Source: Symsagittifera roscoffensis
Lineage: Eukaryota > Xenacoelomorpha > Acoela > Convolutidae
Length of the DNA stretch: 64,000 bases
Direction: 5' to 3'
Assembly (NCBI RefSeq): GCF_963678635.1
Contig: NC_087068.1
Location: forward strand, 52,348,013 to 52,412,012
Program-made: the position numbers and the translations under genes
The notes under the pieces: model-generated
The model's database searches: none
The model's input: only the letters and a program-made list of their open reading frames with translations
Told to the model about the DNA's origin: nothing
Part shown: one piece after another, positions 1 to 10,322 of the stretch
How the letters are laid out: every line of letters starts with the position of its first letter
Numbering within the stretch: position 1 is the first letter of the stretch

Positions 1-8
1 TTTTTCAG

Positions 9-238
9 CTTTCGCACTCCAACATTTTTTGGGTCCTGTCATGAGAAATCGTCTTCACAATTTGGCTCACAGTCAGAATTCAAGACCCGCACAGGTCCGA
101 GCATTAAAAAAACTTAGCGAAGAGTCAGATGATTTTGTTATCACAGAGAGGTCTGTCGTACTTCCAAGTATAGGTTTAATGAACCCCTTTGACCCATCAA
201 CGAGAACCTTTTTGACCCATCATGCAATTCCTTCATAG
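9..238 (+). CDS. Probable 3'-terminal coding exon of an unrecognised gene (partial)
   Basis: The window opens with a pyrimidine run ending in CAG at 6-8, which fits a splice acceptor. From there one frame is open to a TAG at 236-238. Taking 9-10 as the end of a split codon (phase 1 intron), the exon encodes about 75 residues. The peptide mixes polar and charged residues (for example RALKKLSEESDDFVITERS) and does not look like translated AT-rich noise, unlike the sequence that follows. No domain, membrane segment or catalytic motif is recognised. The upstream exons lie outside the window. It could instead be a chance open frame. The acceptor and composition favour a real last exon, but there is no homology to support it. 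Confidence 0.4.
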
Positions 239-1417
239 GCTGCTAAAAGAACTATTTTATGATTTGCATGCTTTTTTTGGAGATTTTTAATATAGTTTCG
301 AGTAGATCTCAGTCCGCTGATGTTTTTGACTTCTTTGATATCGTACTAAACAGCATCTAACGCTATTTGACAATCGCATTGAGACAAAATTAGCCAATCA
401 ACAATGGTGTTCATTTAAAGCATACTTAGATACAACTTTTGTGATACGTACAACATATACCGAATTGATTGTGGAAACATTTTTAATTTTGAGGATCCTC
501 ATATTTTAAATAATTATTTAAATAGATTTGTGTTTTGACACACGTATGCAGCCACAGAAAAATTCCGAAAAAGCAAAAATCAAATCACTATTTGACTTCA
601 CTGCAATATCGGATGCTCTCGTTTGAGTTTATAATTGTTGATTAAGGGCAAGCGTGGAGGGCTGTTGATTCTGCTTCTCTAAATCACTAGATTAGTTTTT
701 AACCGATGCGTGAATCTTTTGACAATATCGTGACTTGAAAGAAATACAATCGGCTCTTATTTGTTTGAAAAAAAAAAAAGAAATAGAAGCAAAGTTAATT
801 TTACCAAAAAAGAGAAAAAAATTACCTTATTTTAGATAATTAACATTCGAAATTTTTTCTAAAACAATGGTTGTAAAACATAGAGATTCAAATCGATAGA
901 TATTTTTTTACTCCAGGCAATTTGAAGCGAATGTCTGAAATACACAAACTCAGAAGAAAATGTAATATGAAGATATTAACATAAAGATACAACAAACATG
1001 AACTTAGAATACAAATTTAAAATTGGTCAACATAAGTATACATTTCAGCTTGAACGCGAAAGGAAACGTGTTTAAATGCAATAAATTGAACAAAAAACAA
1101 AATTCGAAGATAGGCATAAAGCATGTGTTAAAACCAATATAATAAAAACCAAAAGCACTTTGAAGCAAGAAGGACTAGTTCGAGTAATGTCTTCGACCAA
1201 TGGCATGTGACAGCGGCTGATATATAAGATTTTGCAGAGCACGGAAGAACACTGGAAGATTTTAGAAAAATTCAAGTTATTTTTGGACCAAACTGTCATG
1301 TGTCAGCGTCCAATATTTTAAGGTGCTAATTTTTCCTTATCCGAAAGGTCTCCGACGTTTGAGGGGACAGATGTTGGTTTGTTTCTGTTTGATCTTCTGC
1401 TGAATCTCTCTCGTTTT
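239..1417. other. AT-rich sequence with no supported gene
   Basis: This follows the putative terminal exon and may include its 3' untranslated region. It is rich in A and T runs (about 770-840) and has stops in all frames. The minus-strand open frame at 1072-1299 has no recognisable features and is treated as chance. Confidence 0.5.
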
Positions 1418-2205
1418 GCAATATGAAAACCCAGCTCGGCTGGTGTTCGCCTCAGCTTACGCTCCATATTGATTATTTTTGTATTTCTTTTATTGCCACC
1501 TGAAGAAGTTTTGATTTCAAATATTTTAGAAACATTTTGTTGCTCTGCCCAATAAATGCGTTATCTCTTGGATGACATTTTCAGAAAAAAATAGCTTCCT
1601 TTTTTTTGCTTCGGAAGTAACTTTTTTCGACCACAATAAAGATCCTATTTTTCGGCCTTTCTTGCAAACTTTCAATTGACTAATTGATAGGAGGTTCGTT
1701 CCCTTACGCATTGCAGATTTACCCTTTTGATTGCAATAAGCTTCACTGAAGGTTTTCAGCTTATAAAAACTACTTGTTTATAAAATAAATTTGAATTATT
1801 TGTTTTCCGACATCTAGGAATCATAATGAAATAAATAAATTTACTACAAATTTCTTGGATTTTTTAATTGTCACGGTCTCATGTACGTGCCTTTTGAAAG
1901 TAGCTCTGGTGATTTTCTTGAATTCTAAGATCAATTTATTAGTGCTATCAACCATTCCTGTTAACACTTTTAGTGACTCGTCCGCCACCCTTGCAAGTTT
2001 CGCTAATACAGTTCTTAGCCCATCAAGAAAGATGATTTGTTTTCCCAACATTCTCATCATGGATACCATGAATTGACGATCCTGAAAATCCTGGTTATCA
2101 TCGACGTTTTCACAGAAATAAAATTACTCAAAACATTTTGTCTTAGCTTTACACCTTGTTGTTTCTTCGCTAGCAGAGTTTTTGGGCGAATCGCTTACAA
2201 CGGTT
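1418..2205. repeat. Left copy of a ~0.8 kb direct duplication flanking the polymerase relic
   Basis: The segment matches 7370-8160 in the same orientation along most of its length. Shared landmarks include ttgcaaactttcaattgac (about 1660 and 7650), tccgacatctaggaatcat (about 1808 and 7798) and gctctggtgattttcttgaa (about 1902 and 7889). The copies differ by scattered substitutions and small indels, for example 12 extra bases in the right copy near 7965. Homology fades before about 1418 and after about 2205. The minus-strand gene remnant listed separately sits inside it. Either an element end was duplicated or two related elements were inserted side by side. Confidence 0.8.
1808..2150 (-). pseudogene. 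Left copy of an unrecognised duplicated gene remnant
   Basis: A minus-strand frame runs from about 2150 down to 1821. It encodes a charged, probably helical segment containing SMMRMLGKQI and LRTVLAKLARVADESLKVL. An in-frame TAA at about 2125 lies where the right copy has a Cys codon. The right copy in turn has a stop where this one has Leu. Two independent copies that keep the same frame and peptide but carry different disabling changes suggest descent from a real gene, probably one carried by the Polinton-like element. I do not recognise the family. The spacing of hydrophobic residues would suit a coiled coil or helical bundle, but that is inference. Confidence 0.5.
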
Positions 2206-2940
2206 GTGCTACAGCATCTCAAATAAGTAGTATAGCTAATATACATTGGGATCGGGGGGAGTGGGTGATCCCGGGAGGGATCATTGCGAATAAAATTGAG
2301 ATCCCAACGTAATTTTTTGAGATCCCATATAAAAGTACTGATCGCATGTAAAATTTTTCATATTCCCAAATAATGATCCCTCAAATTTGATCCCAATGTA
2401 TAATTTTTTAAACCAATGATCCTGAATGTAAATTTTTGTTAGGTTGATAGCGAAATCTTTCAAATGCCCAAACGGTGTATTTAGTTCTTTTTGTTCATGC
2501 ACCAAATTGGAGTGGTATATAAAGTGGTTATAGCGAACGTTTCATGCATGGTATATGAAAGACGCTGGATTTCTGCACCGAATATGTTCGAAATATATGT
2601 GTAGAATCTGCTTGAAATTTTTATGTATTACTATAGACTGGTTTCTGTAAACGTCTATGTGTAAAACTTTCAGGAAGAAACTGTTGAAGAATTAAACGGA
2701 AAACATACGTTTCAACGTTAAATTGAATTTTGTCCATTTTTGGTTCAAATATAACACCAAATCTAACACGCACACTGGTACACATTAAAACATAAAACTT
2801 GTCTTAAAGTGAATATTAGATAAGAAGCGTTTGAAGCAAAATTATTTCTGGTTTGGCCTCTGAATGTAAATGCTGTTACTCTTTACTGCACAATATTTAA
2901 CTCACTATTTACACACTCTTTACTGCACAATATTTTTTTC
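2206..2940. other. Non-coding; includes a degenerate GATCCC-phased tandem repeat
   Basis: Between about 2246 and 2440 the words gatccc or gatcc recur at roughly 20 bp intervals, each followed by an AT-rich stretch such as atgtaaaattttt. This is a weak short tandem repeat. The rest (about 2440-2940) is AT-rich with no supported gene; it lies beyond the 3' end of the polymerase relic. Confidence 0.45.
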
Positions 2941-3662
2941 TTATTTCCTGCGAAAACGTTTTGGTTGCGTTGGCACGTCTTCAACGGCTTCACGATCTAG
3001 AAAAGAATTATCCGACGATTCTGCAGAAGTTTCAGCACTCAAATCGGCAATATCGTCACTGTCAAGGTCACTCTCGTTTATCTGATCGAGACGTGCAAAT
3101 CCAGGATCCGGAGTCTGGAATCCTCTTTCATTTGAGGCTGTTGACATAAGATCGAACAATGAACGATGTACATGTGATTGACTTGTGCTGGGGTCAATGA
3201 AGCTATCTTGACGGTCGTATTGCACATCTTGCGTATAATCCTAGTCTATTTGTGTTCGATCAAATTCTTGCGACATACCATCTAGTATATTCTCTTGAGC
3301 CCATTCTTTTGGTGCGTCATTGTCTTCAAAATGAGCAACCCATGCATCTAGATCGTCATCATCATCACTATCTAGATCTAACGTTTCATCGTTCGCAATA
3401 TCGGCATGAAATGTAGAGCTGTTTTTACCACCACAACTATCGTTTGAAGGCGGTTCTGAAGACTCATTTGAAGGCTCGATGTAACCATATGGCAACGTTG
3501 AAATGCCATCATCCAATATATACTGTTTATCATCGAACGATGACAATGCTATCTTATTCTCACGAACAGTATTCAGAACATGACGGTCAGATGCAATTCT
3601 GGTGTTTTCAGCTCGATAGAGACTACCCGTCTCAAGAGTTTCTTCTTACTTCCGATGAGTAA
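2941..3662 (-). pseudogene. pPolB C-terminal end with an acidic extension (fragment)
   Basis: The frame entering at about 3657 includes NTVRENKIALSSFDDKQYIL and DDGISTLPYGY, matching the C-terminal 'N-K-x-A-L-S-x-x-D-D-K' and 'DDGIxTLxYG' region of Polinton polymerases. After that point, where family members usually end, the frame continues for about 190 residues. This extension is very acidic (including DLDSDDDDDLDAW near 3360 and ESDLDSDDIADLS near 3060) and ends in a basic QPKRFRRK. The only break in it is a TAG at 3241-3243. The extension could be a fused separate protein or a lineage-specific tail. Its Ser/Asp/Glu richness suggests disorder. Confidence 0.65.
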
Positions 3663-4085
3663 GAAAATTTTGAGTTGCCCTGGAAATGCATTTGGCTGGA
3701 AGCTTACGATGATCTAAATAAAATGAATAAATGAATACTAATCGTTTATACATTGACTACTAACTCATTATGATGATTGGGTAATAAAAATCGGTTTGAT
3801 TATGTGTGGTCTAATGTGTGGTCATGAACATGACTAATTACATTTGCAGATGTTGTATTCAAAACATGTGATGATATGAGTTGGACAAGGCAAGGGGATT
3901 TTTTCCCAAATTTTCGACAAGTTTTTTTCGAAAAAAAAATTTTTCACAAATTTTTTCAGACAGTTTTTTCAAAAAAAAATTCCAAATTTTTGACAAATTT
4001 TTTTTCTCGAAAGTTTTTGGTTTTCCCAATTTTTATTCGTCGACAAATTAAAAAAAATCCTAATTTTTTCGACAAAATTTGATGA
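3663..4085. repeat. AT-rich interruption inside the polymerase relic
   Basis: Polymerase homology stops at about 4085 and resumes at about 3660. The intervening ~420 bp includes a stretch (about 3890-4080) of imperfect repeats of the form ttttttcgacaaa/aaaaaaatt. It is low in complexity and has no terminal repeats that I can see. It replaces roughly 40-60 residues expected between the palm domain and the C-terminal motif. The long plus-strand frame across it (3876-4082) is a by-product of the repeat. Confidence 0.5.
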
Positions 4086-5271
4086 GTAATTGAAAGTACT
4101 CATTTAGAGAGACGATGGAGTATAACTTGTGTTTTAAAGCAATGAAGTCCGTGATGGTGTCGGCTGGGAACTCATCTTTGTATTTGAGAACTGTCAGTTT
4201 GTTTTGCTTGTTAAACAGGGGATAGTTCTCGGGATAATTTGAGAAATCGAATTCGCCAATAATGTCGGAATTGTTTTTCAAAATTTTGTAAAAATCTGCT
4301 TTCTTTTCGGTTTCTATTTCGTAAAGCAAACTATCGGTATCGGAGTAAAGTAATCGACACTCAAAGTTTGGTTTCATGATTTCATAGTGAAACCGATTTT
4401 TTTCAAATTTAGCGATTTCAAGCACGCGTGCTCCTTCTATGGTAGGTACATTCCAATTAATGACTCGTGGTGCTGACGTCAATGCCGCTAAATCATCATC
4501 AAAAAATTTAATTGCCTTGAAGTCAAAAGCAGAAATTTGTTGCATTGTTTCTTCAGCGTTATGTACAATTTTAACCTTCACTCTTTTTCTTTTCGATTCG
4601 CATGTTTTTCCATATGCAGAATTGTTCAACAATTTGTACAATGCTTCTTCAAATTTTTTTCGTGCAGCTTTCCCTTGGTTTGTGTTTAGGGTTATAAAGG
4701 GTTCTAACCATAGTTTTTGCTTGAACTTTAAAACTCTATGTACTTTCGTTATTTTCAAACCCAACCGAACATAGAATTGTAAGAGATTGTAATGCACTGT
4801 ATAATTACTCTTGTTATGCAATGTCTGAAGCAGTTTTTTTACTTTGCCAGAAGCAACTCGATAATTATCATTGCTTTTCATTTGTTCTGCCAGATGTCGT
4901 TGGTAATCACTTAACCAATCCTCTGGCACCACTTCTTTGGTTGGTGCTAAAGGATAGTCTCAATGGGATTCATGAAATTCTTGAGGGTACTCGAGATCTA
5001 CTTCAAGAATGAAGCCAATATCTGAATCTTCTGGAGTTGCCAATAGTTCATCAAGGCTCGTTTCACTGCTTGTACTAACTTCACTGTCTTCCTTAACATG
5101 GATTAACTCAAAATCCCGTGCTGGTAATTTATGCATTTGGATAACACCTCCATATAGATTATTTGCATCCAGCATGAGTCCATAACTTGATTTTTTAGGG
5201 TTGTTTTTTTCATTCATGTACGGGTTGTTTGCATTGAATTTTCTTTTTTTCAGTAACAGATGCTGTCCCAC
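4060..5271 (-). pseudogene. pPolB polymerase core, motifs A, B and C present
   Basis: The frame at 5271-4960 carries motif A as LMLDANNLYGG (about 5178-5140), followed by an acidic stretch. A single in-frame TGA at about 4958 separates it from the frame at 4932-4060, which continues directly with DWLSDYQRHLAEQ. Motif B is NSAYGKT (about 4623-4603) and motif C is YSDTDSL (about 4347-4327), with both catalytic aspartates of the DTD. Homology ends at about 4085 with KHKLYSIVSLNE, where AT-rich DNA interrupts the gene. Apart from the stop this is the best preserved part of the relic. Confidence 0.85.
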
Positions 5272-6524
5272 CTCGCATCATATTTTCCACCTTTTCTAAA
5301 TGCTCTTTCCGGAAGAAGTTCAATATCAGCATTACAGATCCTCTTGAAAGCATCTCCCGCAAGATTCGACGCAGTAAAATGATGCGCGCAATCTAATCCG
5401 TAGCTTGCGTGAGTTATCGAACGAAACCCTTCAAAAACACATGCCAGAAGCAGAGTATCACATGTGAGATAGAGATTGTGATATTGCTCTAAGTTTATGC
5501 AATTGAACTTATCGAAGACTGTTCGAGCATGTTTTAAATCTTCTTCACTAACACTGCTTTTTCCTCCTTCTAATGAGTTTCCCCATGCACTGAGTGGTGG
5601 CAGATTTTGTTCATCAAACGTTAATCGATTTGACATATAGGAATAAGGGTAAAAACCTTTCCTCTTTAGAAGTGCACGAGAACTCTCATCAGCTTGTTTG
5701 AAGTGTTCATCTAGTATAGAGAACTTATCAGCTGGTAAATTACCAACAAGTTTTTGTAACGAAGAATTCAAAAATTTACATGAGTCTATGAATCGCATGT
5801 ATTCATAGACATTTTGTTAACACCATTTGCTCGTGTGTAAGTGTCAACCAATACACCAATGCAAAAGGAGATATACTTCTCATCTGTTACGGGTATGACT
5901 TGGATCGTGCTCGTTGGTTCCAACTCACCCAAAGCCAAACAAATATGGTGAAGATCATAATTTTGTATAGTGTCCAACAACTGGTGTATATCGCACCTTT
6001 CGTCGCGCTAGGTTACACTTTGAGTGCGCCCACCCTGGGAATTCACCACTGTAGTGACAGTGGTCCAAACATTTTGTTTCACCTTCAACAAACTCTGCTA
6101 GGCACAACCAGCATGAGGTGGTTTCATCCTGCTTGAGGATAGATCGATTGCCAATATAGTTTGGGTAGCGATTTTTTTGTTGGTAGATTTGTTTTGCTAG
6201 TATGTGTAACTGCTCGATGAAATTTGGTATACATTTTTCACTACTGTTTAAATCAAAGAAGTATGGTTTTGAAGAACCATGTTCAATCGCACACAGAGAG
6301 TAACCAGAGGGTTCATGTTTTTCTAAGTTCCTAGACGACGAAGTGTTCGGGTTGTTATTGCATGTGGTTACAGGTTTCAACAACGATTCGAAATCGAAGT
6401 AGATACTGACAGAAACAAAACTAAGTGCTGCATAAATGTTAAATTTGTATTGATTGCTTCCATCTTCAGCGGATGGCAGTTTTATTACTGCAGGTTCATG
6501 TTCTTTGCATGATCTTTGATGCAT
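5250..6524 (-). pseudogene. pPolB exonuclease domain with zinc-binding EndoVII-like insert (fragments)
   Basis: The first frame (6524-5955) contains IYFDFESLL at about 6400, matching the Exo I motif (DxE) of the proofreading domain. It is followed near 6080 by CWLC and DHCHYSGEFPGWAHSKCN, the Cys/His set of the endonuclease-VII-like insert. A frameshift near 5970 leads to NYDLHHICLALGELEPTSTI (5980-5786), the likely Exo II region. A second frameshift near 5795 leads to MRFIDSCKFLNSSLQKLVG and later NLYLTCDTLLLACVFEGF (5798-5250), which carries the Exo III-type Tyr/Asp. Exo II keeps YD, so the nuclease residues look retained. Only the reading frame is broken. Confidence 0.75.
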
Positions 6525-6614
6525 CTTGTTCGCTTGTTCGCTTCTTCGCTATAACTTATGTGAAAACAGTTCCGACACAGGCTCATGAAGGTCCGGAATT
6601 TATAATTTTTGATT

Positions 6615-7331
6615 TCACATGAATCTTAACAGGTTAGTTATTAACACGAAATGATGTTTACCCAGCTCAAATAACAACAAAAGATCCATACTTAATGTAT
6701 CTTCAGACTCATTTTTTGATATCACCATAGGCACCAAGTCTCCTTTTTCATAAAGAAACACATTGACACGAACTTTGTTCAAACGTTCAAATTCGGGTAT
6801 ATCTCTGAAACTCATTGGGGTTGGAAACTCACCGATTGGTTTTTTGACGTTGCTCGTTCTGTAAGTTGCAGCGCATGTTTTTTTAGCAGCTAGATCTTCG
6901 TATCTTCCAACAATTAAATTCAAACGATAATGAAGGTGATAAGCAGCAGTAAAACAAAGATTAAAACAGTCATGGTCATCATGGTTGCGAATGTTAATTA
7001 AATGACTGGATTTTGCAATTTTAATGGTAATGTTATATGCGATGACCCTCGATTGGGATTCATTTTACCAAATTTGATAAACAATCTAACCACTTGTTGT
7101 AAAACCCATCCGCTTCCGTGTGAAGCAAATAAATGAAGCACCGATTGCATTCTATCGACCATTTCATATAATATTCCATCCGCAAGTCCGTCGGCTAGAA
7201 TCGGAACCATAAGGGAATTAACATAAATATCAACAAGCTCATTTTGAGTGGGTTTGTCCAGATCTTCGTCAATGATCACTGACGGTTTTTGTAAACTCAA
7301 ATTTAATGAAAATTGAACTTTTTGGGGCCAT
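6615..7331 (-). pseudogene. pPolB N-terminal region (fragments)
   Basis: The ATG at 7331-7329 opens a short frame that meets a stop near 7273. The adjacent frame (about 7300-6998) then carries DGLADGILYEMVDRMQS and ASHGSGWVLQQVVRLFIKF. The H/Y-GSGW pattern followed by a basic strand is typical of the N-terminal part of metazoan Polinton polymerases. A further frame at 6923-6615 has PMSFRDIPEFERLNKVRVNV and HHFVLITNLLRF, again in the family order. A short peptide rich in His and Cys lies between them (about 6996-6925). The 'start' at 7300 is a TTG, so the upstream ATG is the better candidate. Confidence 0.7.
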
Positions 7332-7369
7332 TAGAAACCGTTTGCCAAAATCAAATTTTGGATGTTGTT

Positions 7370-8160
7370 GTTGCAACATGAGATGCCAGTTTGGCTTATT
7401 TCCGCCTCGGCTGACGCATCAAATTATTTATTTTCGTTTTTCTACTAATGCAACCTGAAGAAAGCTTGATTTCAATTATTTTAATTGGAATGACTTTAAA
7501 AAAATTTAGTTTCCTATTTATGCTTTCGGAATAACTAACTTCCATTGTCGAAAGAAGCATGGCAATATTTACCCGCGTTTTTTCTAGGAGAAATTATGTG
7601 GCGAATTATCTCATCTTCCGACCACAGTAAATATCCTATTTTCGGCCTTTTTTGCAAACTTTCAATTGACTAATTGATAGGAGGTTCGTTCCCTTACCCA
7701 TGGCAGATTTACCCTATTAACTGCAATAAGCTTCACTGAATTTTTTCAGCTCATAAAAACTACTTGTTTTTAAAATAAATTTGACTTATTAGTTTTCCGA
7801 CATCTAGGAATCATATTGAAACAAACTTACTACAAATTTCTTGGATTTTTCAATTGTCACGGTCTCATGCACGTGCCGTTTGAAAGTAGCTCTGGTGATT
7901 TTCTTGAATTCTAAGATCGATTTATTAGTGTTATCGACCATTCCTGTTTACACTTTTAGTGACTCATTGGTATTGTCCGCCACCCTTGCAAGTTTCGCTA
8001 ATACAGTTCTTAGCCCATCAAGAGAGATGATTTGTTTTCCCAACATTCTCATCATGGATACCAAGAATTGACGATCTTGAAAATCCTGTTTATCGTCGAC
8101 GTTTTCATAGAAATAAAAACACTCAAAACATTTTGTCTTAACTTGCAACTTACAACAATC
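7370..8160. repeat. Right copy of the ~0.8 kb direct duplication
   Basis: This is homologous to 1418-2205 and lies immediately upstream of the polymerase relic's start, so it should hold the intergenic region between the polymerase and its upstream neighbour. In the left copy the same intergenic DNA is joined to unrelated sequence. That suggests the right copy is the original position and the left one a duplicated or recombined piece. Confidence 0.8.
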
Positions 8161-8440
8161 ATTGTTTCTTCAATAGCGCGAAGAGTTTTTGCGCGAATCG
8201 TTCACAACGAGTTGGTTTCATTTCATAACGGTGAAAAAGACCGCGCTTCTGCAATTGGGCCAACCACTCTAGATCACCAAGAGGCAAATCCTCCATGTCT
8301 TCATTTGCAATTTCTGCTTCACAGTTGAGTGAATTATTTCGTTCATCATGCTTGTTGCTCAAACCACAAAAAAAAGTACCCAAAAAAATTTCTAGTTCGA
8401 CAGTTAATTAGATAACTACACCCTTTGAAAATGCTGTCCC
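7810..8440 (-). pseudogene. Right copy of the unrecognised duplicated gene, with extra upstream coding
   Basis: Frames at 8383-8159 and 8148-7810 on the minus strand lie in series. The upstream one contains NEDMEDLPLGDLEWLAQL and MKPTRCERFAQKLFALL. The downstream one matches the left copy (SMMRMLGKQISLDGL-type segment, then LAKLARVADNTNESLKV). A stop at about 8159 separates them, and a TAA near 7951 breaks the second where the left copy has Leu. The left copy lacks the upstream part. The protein is helical, charged and not recognised. Its position upstream of pPolB on the same strand suits a Polinton accessory gene, but nothing proves it. Confidence 0.5.
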
Positions 8441-8449
8441 GGGCTCATC

Positions 8450-8720
8450 AGTCTGTGATTTTTCTCCTATGACATTTGGCTGAACAAGAATTCCTAATGC
8501 AGAGGAACTGTTTGAATCAGTGCGGGCATCAAGAGAAACGTTTTTCAGGTAATACAGTGGATATTACTTGCCAGGTTTTTCGTTTTGCTGAAGATCATGA
8601 CAGGCAACTGAGAGATCTTATAAGCAAAGGTGAATGAAGTCTTTTGGATCAGGTGCCTCAACTTTGGCCTGATAGTTTTGCTGGTCTTATTTCACCGTAT
8701 GCACCGTTTTATCCGTAAAA
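8450..8720 (+). pseudogene. Coding-like remnant on the plus strand, unrecognised
   Basis: One plus-strand frame gives a balanced, protein-like peptide from about 8480. It includes VDITCQVFRFAEDHDRQLRD (about 8560-8619), an in-frame TGA at about 8635, then PQLWPDSFAGLISPYAPFYP and a TAA near 8718. AT-rich noise in this window rarely yields so many D, Q, P and W residues. A possible donor (cag|gtaata) at about 8549 allows an intron instead. No family is recognised. It may be another gene of the Polinton-like element, transcribed away from the polymerase. Confidence 0.35.
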
Positions 8721-9290
8721 GGGACCATTCAAAACTAACAAAAATAAAAGCAAAACCTTGAGACGTTTACTTATCAACACTTTCCGGATGTTGATCTAGC
8801 GACCTTTAAATTTGGTCCGAGAGAAGTGCCATTGTCCCAGGTCGTCTGTCCTTGAAAAAGAAAAACAAGGCCCATTTAATTTGCAGAGCTGTTCTAATAT
8901 TTTGATGAAATAATGCAATGTCTTTGCACCTCTTATCATCATCGCGTTTGAGACATTCGAAACGAAATCAAACTGAAAACTTCAATTTCATTGAAACAAG
9001 CGTGATATGCATCATGTTTCAAAAAGTTTTAAAAGTTTTTGACGTATACTAAATTGTGTTTTAAAAAATCTGACAGGTTTACTATCAGCTGGTAAAAAAC
9101 GCGTTATCTCGGAAACAAAAAGGATTGGTGCAAGAATATTTCAAGTCCAGATTAGTAGCCATTAGTGTACGCTGACAGCACACCACCTTGAAAACCATTA
9201 AGGAAACCTTTTTAAAAAACTACATATTGAAGGGTAGATAAGAAACCCTGCAATTTACCCTGATCCAAATCCGAAAATTTCTAGTAAGTT
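8721..9290. other. No feature recognised
   Basis: AT-rich spacer between the Polinton-like remains and the satellite array. I see no long open frames, terminal repeats or RNA genes. Confidence 0.5.
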
Positions 9291-10322
9291 CTCACATTTG
9301 AAGAGTTTATACTGCGTTTGAATTCTGGTAATCTCGCTGATTGATATTCAAAGTGGGCCAGATTGAATTGCGTCAAGGAATTTAAAGCGTCACTTAGGGG
9401 TTAATTTTTAAACATAATAAGAGATGGATTAAGATTTTTCGTTTCTCAATCAATGATGTCAGTTCTGTCCAAATTTTTTCAGCAAACAAAAAAAAACAAA
9501 AAAAGCTTCATTTCGTTTTTAATGGCTGTTACCTGGTACGAGTTACAGTTCGTTTTTTTTTTACTAATGATCATTATCAAAAAGTCAACGTAGGACTGCT
9601 TGCTAGTTAGTATAGACACTTAACAATAAGTCATGTATCTCTTTATATACATCTTGCTTAATGTAAACAAAGTGTGCCCGTTGAAACGCATCACAGGTCT
9701 TTAATTGTAGTAGCTTCTATTATATTTCAGAGCGAGCGACTAGAGATTGATTGAATTTTTTTTAGTATTCCTACAGTTCAATAAGTGATGTCAGATCTGT
9801 CCATATGTTTCCGCAAAAACCGAAAAACTCAAGCCAAATTTTTTTTGTTTCAATAACCAGATTTTAAGTCTCATTTCTTTTTATTAGTGCTTAAAGTGGA
9901 ATTCTCTGTTACGCTTAGGCAACTCTGGTTATTTTTTATATACACTGATCGAAAATCCTGGTACCAGCTAGAAAAAAAAACTTGCTTATTTTGACTCAAA
10001 TGAGCCAGCGTGAAATGCATCACGGGCCTTTATCTATCGTTAGGTGTTAATTTAATTCAACATGAATCTAATAGGATTTTTTGTTTTTGCTACCCTTCAA
10101 CTAATGATGTCAGATCTGTACGTTTCTTTCAGCAACATTGAAAAACACATGCCAAACAATTCTAAAAGTGTCAATAACCTGGTATGAATTCTCCGCTATT
10201 TGTTCTAGTGCTCACAAGTAAAAAAAAATGTGTTGAACTCAGACAACTCGCTGGTTGAAAAATACATTGATCAAAAAGTTTCGCATCTCGTTGTATTAAC
10301 CTTGCTGATTTCAACTAGAAGT

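Larger units (their letters stand above)
2941..7331 (-). pseudogene. Protein-primed family B DNA polymerase of Polinton/Maverick type, decayed
   Basis: Successive minus-strand frames, read from 7331 down to 2941, reproduce the domain order of a Polinton/Maverick pPolB: N-terminal region, zinc-binding endonuclease-VII-like insert, 3'-5' exonuclease and polymerase palm. These enzymes copy a linear element using a protein primer. The reading is broken by frameshifts near 7280, 5970, 5795 and 5270, by in-frame stops near 4958 and 3242, and by an AT-rich interruption at about 3663-4085. The first candidate start is the ATG at 7331-7329. No other Polinton hallmark genes (integrase, packaging ATPase, protease, capsid) were recognised nearby, so this is an isolated relic or a badly truncated element. 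Polymerase catalytic motifs are still readable, so decay may be moderate. The family call is strong; assignment to Polinton rather than a related virus-like lineage is inference. Confidence 0.85.

Noticed and set aside
3876-4082. Lys/Phe-rich plus-strand frame
   Set aside because: It lies in the AT-rich interruption within the polymerase relic and is made of imperfect tttttcgacaaa repeats.
4439-6136. Plus-strand open frames across the polymerase region (for example 4439-4774 and 5900-6136)
   Set aside because: They are antisense to the polymerase frames that carry the conserved catalytic motifs.
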